Shown here in pieces: positions 9,623 to 19,591 of a stretch of 34,221 bases of DNA. The notes under the pieces were generated by a model that saw only the letters and a program-made list of their open reading frames with translations, did not search any database and was not told the origin of the DNA. Location: assembly GCA_027596075.1 (NCBI GenBank), contig JADGJC010000386.1, positions 1 through 34,221 of the forward strand. The letters run 5' to 3'. Position numbers and translations under genes: made by a program. Every line of letters begins with the position of its first letter. Within the stretch, counting starts at the first letter, position 1. Origin of the DNA: Rhizophlyctis rosea (Eukaryota; Chytridiomycota; Chytridiomycetes; Rhizophlyctidales; Rhizophlyctidaceae).

Positions 9623-12600
9623 CTACTCCCCGCCACCCCTCAACCTCTCAATATCCTCCAACCACCTCTCCCTCATCCGAACCCCCTCAACCCCCTTTCT
9701 CCCTTCCAACCCCCTAACCTCCCCCTCCAACTCCCCCTTCCTCCCACCCCTCATCCACCGCCTCAAAACCTCATCCTCCCACTTCAACCAAACCCTCTTC
9801 CTCCCCCCCTCCCCAACACTGCCCACATCCATACCCCCCTCCAAAAGCTTCCCCGCAACACCGAAATGCCCACTAGTCATGAACAGCGCTTCGGAGATTT
9901 GGTGCTTGGTGTAGCGGGGCGTGAAGCGCGTGCAGAGGTCAGTGAAGCGCCGGGTGTATTCGGCTTCCATTTCTGTGGTGGGTTGGTCTGTGGAGGGTTT
10001 TGAAGGTTGCATGGATTGTTGTTGGAGGGGTTTTGCTTGCTGCTGCTGTTGCTTTTGTTGTTGTTGCTGGGCGCCTTGTTGCTGCTTGGCCGGTGATCCA
10101 TTCGTTGTGCTCCGGGTGGCGGGACGGCTGGGCCCTGGTGCTTTGGATGGGGAAGCGGCACGATTGGCCGCCTTCGGCGCGGTGGGTGAAGCAGGAGTGT
10201 ATGTGGGTGAGGTGCGAGCAGGGTTACGCCCAGCAGCAGTGGCAGATGCTGAACCATTAGACGGACGACCTTTGCTGATGGTGGTCGCATTCGTATTGGC
10301 GGTAACGGAAGGTCCTGCTACATCGAAGGAGAGCGGGTTAGCATTGGATAGTCAGCCCGAATGAAATCAACCAAAACATACCAGGAGCTGCTCGCTGCCT
10401 ACCCAACGCCGCCGTATAATACAGCACATCATACTCCTTCGACCGTCCCACAACTTTGCGTTTCATCCCACTCGTATGCCTCTTGCACATGATGGACTGC
10501 AAGCACCGCGCGCCATCCCTATCAACAACCCCACACATCTTATCCAAATCAATCGGCGTCTGCGGACTCTGCGAGAAAAGTTTCGCAGGCTCCAAACTAT
10601 CTGGAACAACAATTCCCCTTTTCTTCGGCGTCACAGCCGCACCGTCCTCCGCCTCTTCCCCTTCCTCGTCCCCACTCCCCTCCGAAGTAGCCGCACCAGT
10701 AACTTCTACAACAATCGATCCACCGGCCTTCAAGTCCCGTACGACATCATCATCCGACGAACCCTCACACCGCTCTCCAACCATCCCCCCACTAACCCTC
10801 CCCTTCCCCTTCCGCGCCGCCCGCGCAGCCTGCTCAAGCTGCGCATCCAACCCCTGATCATCCTCCGCCGAAAATGTTGTCAATCCCGTCAGGAGACTGG
10901 GAACGGTCCGTCGAGGGCTTTTGGACGTGGCAGCGGCACGTGCACCGCCCGTGCTTGTCCGTACCTTCTTGCTTGGCCCGGCGGCGTCGGTTGTGGTGGG
11001 GGATGCGTCGCGTTGGCGCTTTCTTGGCGTTGCGAAAGGTGAGGTTGGCAGTTGTTGCTGTTGTTGTTGTGGAGGTTGCTGTTGTTGAAGTTGTTGAATG
11101 AGGCTTTGGATTCGAGTTGAGGCGGTGCGACTGGGTCCCGCGGCCCCGGTTGGCTCTGACTCGTTTCTCGCTTCCTGCTCCTGCTCCCGCTGTTGTCTCT
11201 CTCGGGCGAACAAAGCAGGTAGGATGTATGCTTTTGCGTATTCGTGCCATTCCTTCCACTTGTGTTGTCTGTGCTGCATTGTTTGATGGCAATGAGTATG
11301 TAGTCTTATAATGGTATTGGTCAACCCCTATACATACCAGTTTTGCGAACCTCTTGTACGTCTCTTCAGCATAGGGGTCCACCCCGTCCGTCTTCAGATG
11401 TCGCGAGAGATAAGACCTGTCATCTTTCGTGAACTTATCATACAACCTCCGCCTCTGTCTCTCTGCCTCCACTTCCGCGTCTGCCTTAGCTGATGCCTCA
11501 TCAGGGACCCTTCTGTTTCCCTTCACATTTGAAGCATTATCGTCGCCCTCTGAAGCGACTTCCTCCTCCTCCTCCTCTTCTTCCTCTTCCTCCTCCCGTT
11601 CCTCTTCCTCTTCCTCTTCTGCTTCCTCGTCCGCTTCTTCCTCTGCACCTCGACCATTGACCGAACGGCGGCCAGTAGTCGCCTGCTTTTCAATGACTAC
11701 TTCGACCGTGGTCCGTTTTTTTGGTGAATGCTCAATCTTCATCTTCTTTTGTGGTGATTCAATCTGTTCTGTCGCTGCAGCCGCTGCTGCGACGGCGGCA
11801 GCTCTAGCAGCGGCGGCTTCTTTAAGTCGTTTCTTTCCTTGAGCTGTTTCGTAAAATGGGTATATCTGCTTCAGTGCATGGTCACGCCAAGATTGCCAAG
11901 TGTGTGATGGATGCTGAAATGGTGAAATCTTGTGGTTAGATTTGCAGAAGCAACATGGAATACGAAAGGAAGGTCGGTTGTTTGTACAAACATTGTTGGC
12001 AACATCTTGCCAGATTGCATTTCCTTTGACTTGATCGGGAAATCTTTCAATTGTTTCTCGGATGATATTTTTGTCCTTCGCTGTGTATGGTTTCCGGGAA
12101 CTGAATTTTTTTGTCAATTGGATTTGAATTGATTGCGATAGCCCACTTGATAGGAACATCTACAGAAACTCACAGTGTCTTCGCTTTCCTTCCCAAGTCC
12201 AATTCGTACTCGCCCTTTCTGTGAATCAACAACTGCTTCTCGAAGACACAATCTTGAATGAACTCTGTAGAATAGATTCCTTGACGACTGACGGACTTCC
12301 CCGGTTCGTCGAGGGACATGAAAGCGTCCTGAGGAATCTTGACTACTTCTCCTCCATGGCGCTAAGTGGTGTGACGCTGATCAGTAAAACCCCTTAAGTA
12401 ATACTACTCCAACAGTGCTTGTGTTTACCTCTATGAGCTCCCTGATATCTTTTCTACTCTCAGAAAGCGGTATGGTAAACTTCAACGGTGCGCCGTTATC
12501 GTCGACGAAGATTTTCTGAGGTGCGCGGTTCTCTCCTGGCTTCGCGCGTGGGTTGTCGCGCGAGGTTGACGCGTCGGGTGTGGAAGTGGCTCCACCATTG

Positions 12601-12644
12601 TTGTTGCTGGCGGATGCTGCTGCGACTGTGTTTGAGCGGGACAT
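9623..12644 (-). CDS. RAP1: Rap1-like telomere protein (BRCT, two Myb) with internal SCA7 domain
   Basis: Six exons, 12644..12429, 12361..12174, 12100..11992, 11913..11338, 11273..10382 and 10317..9623, join in frame to 891 residues; introns are 64-78 bp. Residues 45-130 form a BRCT-like domain. Residues 138-191 are a Rap1-type Myb (P-Y-T-A-K-D, G-N-A-I-W-Q, H-P-S-H-T-W-Q-S-W-R). An Ala-run, a basic patch (227-238) and a Glu-run (262-289) follow. A second Myb-like domain spans 329-388 (F-T-K-D-D, H-K-W-K-E-W). After poly-Q (423-437) comes an SCA7-type zinc domain at 604-650 (C610, C620, C626, H629; K-R-K-V-V-G-R-S, Y-D-V-L). A second Q-rich stretch precedes a C-terminal Rap1-like part, about 793-881 (A-L-F-M-T-S-G-H-F; V-W-L-K-W-E-D-E). 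Rap1 binds telomeric DNA or shelterin partners and regulates silencing. SCA7 normally anchors the SAGA deubiquitinase to nucleosomes. It shares an upstream region with the divergent ankyrin gene. Confidence 0.9.
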
Positions 12645-13076
12645 TGTCAGGGTGTACTGGGTGATGGCGAAGCGGGCATTTGGTGTCGAGGTGGGCTGGT
12701 AGAATCAGGAGGGGATTTGCGTGGGAAAGAGAAGCGTTCGGGTGTGAAGCAGGGAGCAGGGTGTCAAAAGGTTATTTGTGATCACATACCGTCCATTTAT
12801 CTGTTTTAGGTGGAAATTGACAACATCCAATTTGGATGCCAGCTCAGCATGACTCATTGAGGTGTTGCCAAAACCCTAAAATTCGGAAGCGACTCCTTCT
12901 TTCCCACAATCTCAATCGAGTCGAAAGTTGTTATTGCAGCAGATACCCACGAAGTAGTCAAACTGAGGAAGTAAAACACCCCAACACACTGGCAAACGGT
13001 ATGTTGGCTGATTGAAGAGATCTCCATCCGATTACTAACTTTAAGTTGACGGCCAGTACTCCTTCCGACGCCCACA
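12645..13076. promoter_or_regulatory. Shared upstream region between RAP1-like and ankyrin genes
   Basis: 432 bp between two divergent starts (12644 minus, 13077 plus). It must hold the promoter of the Rap1-like gene and the former promoter of ankyrin copy A. No clear TATA box is visible on either side. Confidence 0.4.
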
Positions 13077-14328
13077 ATGTCCCACGCGCCTGAATCAATA
13101 CCCGAAATCCCATCCGCCCTCACGCCCGAGCTCCCACTCGAACTCCACCTCGCAATCGGCAAACTGACAGACCCAAAAACCATCCACAACCTGCGCTTCA
13201 CAGACAAAAAGCACCGCTCTCATAACCAAAACCGACCTTGTATGGACCGAAGCGGGCTGGCGATATTTTACTCGCGGCGTGCAAAACTGCTGCTACTGGG
13301 CCGTTGTTGAAGGTTACGCCTAGATTCTTGAGCTGTACGTGTCCGAGCTGGACGAAAAGGCACTCGGTCGGATGCTCGTGGTCGCAACCAGCAAGGGCTT
13401 CGAGGACGTCACGAAGGTCATCTTCAAGGCAAACGGGGGCGATTTCACGTCGCGTAGCAGCGCACTTGTTCTCGCGGCAAAAGGGGGCCATGTTGGGATA
13501 GTGCGATCCTTGTTTGAGGTGGGAGAATTGCGAGGGGAACAAGCCGAGGTAGCATTGGCAGAGGCAGCAGTCGCTGGGCACATCCAAGTCATGAGAACAT
13601 TATTGGGGTCTGGTTTGGACAAAGTCTTGGACTATCAATCCCGGGCAGCTAGACCACTCGCTGCTGCGGCACGAGCAGACAATGTCGAGGCGGCAAAGCT
13701 CTTGCTGGAGGCAGTCCCTCACTTCACATCTAATCTCGATGGGGCGCTCCTTCAGGCCGCATGCAGTGGTGCCGTGAAAGTGATTCGCGTGTTGGTGGAA
13801 GCTGGTGCTGATCTGCGCGGTCATCTTCAACATCCGAATGCGAATATCAACACATCCCCTTTGTACCGGGCAGCCGCGGAGAATCATTTGGCTACGGTAA
13901 GGGAATTGCTCCGATTAGGGGTCGATGTCAACAACCCGGGTTTCCATCAACCTATGCTGTTCATAGCTGCACGCCACGGAAATGCGGAGATGTTTAAGTT
14001 CTTGCTGGACGCCGGTGCGGATCCGCATCTCGGGTTTCCTGGGGTGATTTGGAGTTTAGTAAAGGATAGTCACGTCGAGCTCTTGAGAATCTTGCTACAG
14101 GCACACCCGACGTTCCTTCAGGACGAGAAACCGCATGTACTGCTGGTTGCTGCAAGGGAGGGGCAGGCGAAGGTTGTGGAGGTGTTGCTGAAGGCATATG
14201 CGGGAAAGTATGTAGATCCGGAGGAGAATGGACCGGCGGCTGCTTTGACTCTTGCGGCGGAGAATGGGCATGTCAAAGTGGTGGAACGGTTACTGCGGGA
14301 GGATTTCGGTGGAAAGAAAGGAAAGTAG
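13077..14328 (+). pseudogene. F-box-like/ankyrin protein, copy A, 5' end broken
   Basis: The ATG at 13077 opens an F-box-like start (L-P-L-E-L-H-L-A-I-G-K-L-T-D-P-K-T-I) closely matching copy C. Two lesions follow. A frameshift at about 13218 sits after K-K-H-R. A TAG at 13321-13323 replaces the Trp of the H-A-W-V-L-E-L-Y motif kept in copy C. From 13324 to 14328 the frame is open for more than 330 codons and carries about eight ankyrin-type repeats (for example L-L-L-E-A, L-V-E-A-G-A-D-L, L-L-D-A-G-A-D-P). It ends V-V-E-R-L-L-R-E-D-F-G-G-K-K-G-K. The ankyrin part could still be translated from the ATG at about 13371, giving a protein without the F-box-like head. Intact relatives would act as protein-binding adaptors, possibly of SCF ubiquitin ligases; that role is inference. 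Confidence 0.85.
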
Positions 14329-14409
14329 CGATGGCTTCGGCGTAGTTTGCGGGATTAGTTTGGGTTGCCTAGAGCGCAGTTGATGTTCATTCCATGACGC
14401 GTGGGGAAG

Positions 14410-14655
14410 ATATATGTGCGGGCACATGAGACGGCGTTGACGGATCTCAGCTGTCCTATACAAGCTTTGACGAAGGCCACCGTCAAGCGTGGTTATGTGG
14501 ACATTGTTAATTTGTTGTTGCAAATCCGCCCATTCAGCCATTTCTTTCGTTGCAAGTTGATCAAGATTGCACAGCAAAATGGTCATTTCGGAATCGTTGA
14601 GCGTGTCTTGCAGGAGGGCATTGCGGCGGAGGAGAAGGATCAGCAGCAGCTTTGA
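14410..14655 (+). pseudogene. 3' remnant of an ankyrin paralogue, copy B
   Basis: An open stretch without its own ATG start. Its residues fit two ankyrin units (K-R-G-Y-V-D-I-V-N-L-L-L; Q-N-G-H-F-G-I-V-E-R-V-L-Q-E-G) and the same terminal pattern as copies A and C (E-R-x-L-Q-E ... K-D-Q-Q-Q-L). It is the tail of a third tandem copy that lost its 5' part. Confidence 0.6.
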
Positions 14656-15183
14656 TGTTCTGATTGGAATATCCGATATCGCTTAACGAGTTTCAGGGAG
14701 AAGGAGGGCATGATCATGATTCAGCATAATCTATTTAGCGTTAGCAGTTCCACAAAGGTGTCGAGAGACGACGCACCAAGTGTAATGGGGAGCAGTTCAA
14801 TAAAGCTTGCATAGGAATCTTCAACACAGTCGCCATGTTCAATCGGTTTGGGAATATTCTCTTGTTCTGAACGTACATGTCCCTTCTCCTGTCCTTCCAC
14901 GATTGCTCTTTCCACACACATCGAACCTTGCTGAGCGGCATTTTCATATTTTGGGGGAATGTGGACAATATATCCATTTTGGGGGATACTGTCACTTGAT
15001 TTCCACTCACCTCCCAATTCTGAAAGAAAGTAATTGATACTCAGATTGAACAGGAACTTTGTTCACTTGATAATGTAAGCATATGTCCACTATGTTGCAC
15101 AATACGTAGTTAATAACTTTGCGTCCCAAGCATTCCCAACAAAAAAAAAAAAAAACGAACACCTGTCAAATTCAACCACCTCA
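14656..15183. other. Intergenic, upstream of ankyrin copy C
   Basis: No gene seen. A run of 15 A lies at 15141-15155, about 30 bp before the copy C ATG, probably in the transcript leader or core promoter. Confidence 0.5.
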
Positions 15184-16408
15184 ATGTCTCTCCCCCCACC
15201 TGAACTCCCCGCCGAAATCCGCCTCACAATCGGCAAGATGACCGACCCGAAAACCATTCGCAACCTACGTCTCACACACAAAGATCACCGTAAGCTCATC
15301 ACGGACCGCGACCTTGTTTGGACCGAGGCTGGTTGGCGATATTTCAGTCGAGGCGTCAACAATTGCTGCTACTGGGCGGTTCGCAAGGGGCACGCTTGGG
15401 TTCTCGAGCTGTACATCTCGGAAATGGAGATTGAAACTAGTAAATTGGGGCTAATGCTCACCGTGGCGGCAAACAAGGGTTTCGGGGATATTGCAAGGAT
15501 GCTTTTGACAGCGGGTCACACTGAGATTGGGGCACGTGGGGACGCACTGAAGTGTGCTGTCAAAGGGGGTCATATTAGCATAGTGCGACTGTTGCTGGAA
15601 GCAGGGTGTCTTGAGGTGGATAGCGAGGCGGCACTGACGGAGGCAGCTTTGGGAGATCAAGTGGAGGTCACGAGAGTCGTTGGAGGCTGGGGTGAAGGAC
15701 GTAGTTGCTGGAGCACTTTTGAGAGCAGTCGAGTCAGTCAAAAAGACTCGTGTCAGCATTATGAAGCTCTTACTGCAAACCCCTTACGCCCAACGTGACC
15801 TCGATCTTGCGCTACTCAGTGCGCTTCAGTACGGCAAACCGATAGAAATAATCCGACTTTTGGTGGGAGCTGGTGCCAGTGTTTGCATTCGCGCAAATGA
15901 AAGAGATCGGGACATGTTCGACCAGTCACCGTTGTGCGCAGCTGTAGAAACAAATAACATGGAAATTGTCAAATTCCTGCTGAAAGCTGGTGCAGATGTT
16001 GATAACCGACCCCTTCGTTCCACTACCCCTCTTATCACTGCAGCGCAGAACGGTCATGAGGACATGTTCAGGCTCCTTTTGGAGGCTGGTGCCAATCCGT
16101 GCCGTGCTACGCGCAACCTGATATCCGAGATAGTGAGGGGCGGTAGTGTACAGATTTTGAAGATGATGATGCGGGCAAATGGGAAGGCGATGGAGGCGGC
16201 TAGTCCTGATTTATTGGTTACTGCTGCTGGCCGTGGTAATGCAGGGATGGTGGAGGCTTTGTTGACGGCTTATGTGGAGAGTGGCAAGAATCCTGAGGTA
16301 TACGGGTCTGCAGCTGCGTTGAATGTTGCAAGGGACGGCGGTCACTTTGAGGTGGTTGAGCGTTTGTTGCAGGAAGAGTTTGCCGGGAAGAAGGGAAATC
16401 AGCAGTAG
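15184..16408 (+). pseudogene. F-box-like/ankyrin protein, copy C, single frameshift
   Basis: The ATG at 15184 gives an intact F-box-like head (L-P-A-E-I-R-L-T-I-G-K-M-T-D-P-K-T-I, then D-L-V-W-T-E-A-G-W-R-Y-F, W-A-V-R-K-G-H-A-W). Ankyrin units follow. At about 15677-15679 the frame shifts: the first frame degenerates and stops at 15798. The matching ankyrin continuation (L-E-A-G-V-K-D-V-V-A-G-A-L-L) begins at 15680 and runs to 16408, ending E-R-L-L-Q-E-E-F-A-G-K-K-G-N-Q-Q. No intron can explain the shift. Restoring the frame would give roughly 400 residues with about nine ankyrin repeats. With one lesion only, a sequencing error remains possible; otherwise this is a young pseudogene. Copies A, B and C arose by tandem duplication. 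Confidence 0.85.
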
Positions 16409-17122
16409 CATTGGTGTCTGTGTCTATGGGTCAGCTGTTCTGAAGGTTTTGCATAGCATAGGTGTATAGCATGGGTAGATAGCATGTGCAGTTTCAGCAA
16501 GCGGGTTGGCAGGTTATGCAGGAGATAATATATCTCAGGTGCAGTTTATACTTATCATCTGTACTTCACAATTTGGAAGACAAGTGATGTGTCCCGTCAT
16601 GGCATTCACTTCCGTATCAACGAGGCAGCTGAACTCGTCAATGGTATTTCGTGGTGTCTATTCCACGCGATTCAGGGTCTGGTCCACCCAAAGTCTGCAC
16701 TGCTCGAACTTACTCATTTCCACCACTTCTGAGTGGCTGTGAAAGTTGGGATGGGATGGGCTGTGCAACACAATGGCGCGGGCCAATAGACTTTGTGTAA
16801 CGGTGTTCACTTGTGGCTGTTCAAAGTGCTCCGAGTCGCTAGCACTCAGATGCATCCACCATCATGATGCTCTTCAACAGCCAGAATCAAACTTTTGTTA
16901 CTGACATAGATACTGTGGGCGAAGGAATTATACATATATTAGTATCGGAGGAGTGCCAGTGTTTGGAGAAAGCTTTCATCGCCACTCTACTCTGACGACG
17001 TCTGATAAACAAATTGAATCAGCAGTACTGCGCTTAGTTTTTAAACCGCCAAGCCATACTTGACAGCTGTTGGGACTTTTACTTTCCATCCATACCCTCT
17101 TCCTACAACAAGGTTTCCAGCA
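16409..17122. other. Intergenic, promoter side of the M13 peptidase gene
   Basis: No gene recognised. Short imperfect ATAGCAT repeats lie at about 16451-16487. An AT-rich ATTATACATATATTA stretch at about 16927-16941, some 185 bp before the M13 ATG, may be promoter sequence. Confidence 0.45.
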
Positions 17123-19591
17123 ATGTTGTTGCGAACAGTGTCCGCACTGTTAGCTAGCGCCGCTGCCATTACAGGTGAGCCTCCAGAAACCGTTTGTTTA
17201 CCCGGTGCGTAGCGGTTTGTTTATTTACTTCCTCCCCACCCGCAGCCGCACTATCGCCCGACCCACAAACACCGCAATACTCGAATCCCGACCTATCCCG
17301 TCGAGATGAAGCCTTCCAACCCTTGATTACAGCAGACTTTCCACATTCGCTCGGCACGGAGCGGCTGCATAGTTGGATGGAGCCGAAGGCTGATCCTTGT
17401 TATGATTTTTACACGTACTCTTGCGGAGGGTTCCAGAAGAAGTATGGGAAGATGGAGAAGGCGGATGTGTTGGAGTTGATGCAGGAGTCTAATTCGGTTA
17501 GTGGAGTCTTCGATGTTTTTGTTGAAGTCTAGTGGTGAGGGGGCTGACAAATGAGGTCCTTTCACAATAGCTGTTGATGCAACAAATCCTCAACCAAACC
17601 TCGGACGTCCTCGCAAAATCATCAGAAGACAAAGCCCTTTTCGACAAAACCCGCGCGTACTACGACTCCTGCCTCGACGTCTCCACAGTCCAATCCCGTG
17701 GCTTCTCCCCCATCATCCCACTAGCAAAAAAGGTCGTGTCGCGCGCTCAATCAGGCATGTCCCTTCCCGCTCTCTTCGCCGAGCTTCACAAAGACGGCAT
17801 TTACGCCCTTTTCAAAACCGCTTACACGAAAGTGGAGAATGGCGACCCGAAGGATTTGAGGTTGCAGTTCTTCCCGTCGCCGGCGTACATGGTGTCGAAG
17901 GCGACGGTCAAGTCGGTGCTGAAGGCGTTTTTGGATCATGAGTGTTTTGCGTTGCCGAGTGATTTGACGTTGGATGATATTTCGGAGTGGGTGTATGGGT
18001 TGGAGAAGGAGGGAATACATTTTGTGAAGAACTTGAAGTACGTAGTACGTGAACCAAATGACCTTGTGTCAATCATATGGTGGACACCAAAGCTTACCAT
18101 CACACTTTGTCTATTTACAGTGAAGGCCACAAACAAGGCGACGGCCTCTACTCCGACCAATTCGTCACCCTCCCCCAACTCAACGCCAAAACCCAACTCG
18201 ACTGGACCCAATACACCAACGCTCTAAACCTCACCGGCGTCAACGAAATCTACTTCTGGGGCAACGCAGAAACCTGGACCAACGCCATGCTCTCTTTCGT
18301 TAAATTCAAACCGCAGCACCTGCAGTACTTTTTCCTGTGGCGGTTGGGCGTAAGCCATTTCAATAAGCTCAGCCAGGAGTATTGGCAGCTGTGGGCGGGG
18401 CAGATATACCCGAAAGCTGTGAGGAGCACGTATGAGGATGCGAATGATCAGAATGATGTGTTTCAGAATGAGTGTATTACGGAGTTGGGAGTTCATTTGA
18501 ATTATTTGACGGGGCATTTGTTTGTTAAGTATGCTTTCAATGGTAGGTTTTTTATGTGTCTTTTATTCGCGTTCGCCATTGTCATCTTGCTCACACACCA
18601 TCACCAATCAGAAACCCAAAAAGACGCCGCAACCGACCTAGTCAACCACCTAATCGAATCCTTCCGCTACAAAATCACCAACCTCGGCTGGATGGACCCC
18701 CCCACCAAATCCGCCGCCCTCGCCAAACTCGACAACATGGTCAAAGTCGTCGGCTACCCCGACTGGCTCATCGACACCACCAAAGTTTCCCAATACCACT
18801 CCTCCCTTACCTTCAACCCGGCAACGTACTTCGAAAACGCCGTCGCAGCCCAAATCTTCTCGGATTTGACGCCCTCGCAACACCAATTACGTGCTGGAGC
18901 GTTTGAGAGGACGAACCTGTACTTTGGGTATCCCTGGCAGTTGAACGCCTTCCATTTGACGGATTATGTCCAGATTCAGATTAATCCGGGTATTTTGCAA
19001 CGCCCGCTTTTTTCGGCACTCAACGCCGACGCAATGAATTACGGTAGTTTGGGAACGATCATAGGCCATGAGATTACTCATGCGTTTGATTCGATGGGGT
19101 ATAAGTTGGATAAGGATGGGATTAAGAGGCCTTGGTGGACTGAGAGGAGTACGGAGCTTTTCGCGATGGGGAGTAAGTGTTTCGAAGACCAGTATTCTCA
19201 GTACCGCGTTATGTTCCGTGACGGATCTGTCGGTAAAGTCGACGGAACAGCAACCCTCGCGGAAAATATCGCGGACAACGGTGGGATGGACGTCGCGTTA
19301 ACAGCCTGGCTCCACAAAATCGGGGGGTGGGAAGTCGCCAAACAAAAGGCACCAGGCTACGGCGGGCTCACATGGGAACAAGTGTTCTTTGTGAGTTTTG
19401 GACAGACGTGGTGTAGTGCGAAAGGGGATAAGGATGTGAAGTATCTTTTGGAGAATGATGTGCATGCGCCGAATGCGGTTAGGGTTAGGGGGGTGTTGCA
19501 TAATAGTCCGGAGTTTGCGGGGGCTTTTGGGTGTCCAGTGGGGAGTGCGATGAATCCGTTGGGGGATGAGGGGAGGTGTTATTTGTATTAG
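17123..19591 (+). CDS. Secreted M13 (neprilysin-like) zinc metallopeptidase
   Basis: Five exons, 17123..17174, 17246..17496, 17571..18037, 18121..18542 and 18612..19591, join in frame to 723 residues; introns are 69-83 bp. A signal peptide covers about residues 1-17 (M-L-L-R-T-V-S-A-L-L-A), interrupted by intron 1. The M13 N-terminal domain starts with D-P-C-Y-D-F-Y-T-Y-S-C-G-G-F. The catalytic domain has H-E-I-T-H (550-554) and E-N-I-A-D (Glu615), the third zinc ligand 61 residues on, as in neprilysins. The end has the family pattern H-A-P-N-A-V-R-V-R-G, N-P, R-C. Two departures: the substrate-binding N-A-[FY]-Y motif reads N-A-F-H, and the C-terminal C-x-x-W reads C-Y-L-Y. Length is typical. 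Such enzymes cleave peptides at hydrophobic P1' sites; here it would be secreted, with no membrane anchor. Intron 4 (69 nt) is open in frame. Confidence 0.95.

Noticed and set aside
9877..10290. 137-codon minus frame, Pro/Asn/Ser-rich
   Set aside because: It is a shadow of the Rap1 last exon in another frame; the true frame there is Q-rich and joins in phase with exon 4.
10338..10860. SCA7 part as a separate Sgf73-like gene
   Set aside because: It shares one uninterrupted exon with the second Myb helix and the downstream splice joins it in frame to the Rap1-like C-terminus; no promoter or start lies between.
11429..11842. Ser-rich 137-codon plus frame
   Set aside because: It is the antisense of the Rap1 poly-Glu and poly-Ala coding tracts.
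4930..13323. Reassigned TAG (read as Trp or another residue)
   Set aside because: TAG is used as a normal terminator at other genes here (for example 9271-9273 and the M13 stop at 19589-19591), and both damaged loci also carry frameshifts.
19480..19492. Telomere-like GGTTAGGGTTAGGG next to a Rap1-bearing window
   Set aside because: It lies in frame in the M13 coding region (V-R-V-R) and follows from the G/T-ending codon bias there; two units are not an interstitial telomere.
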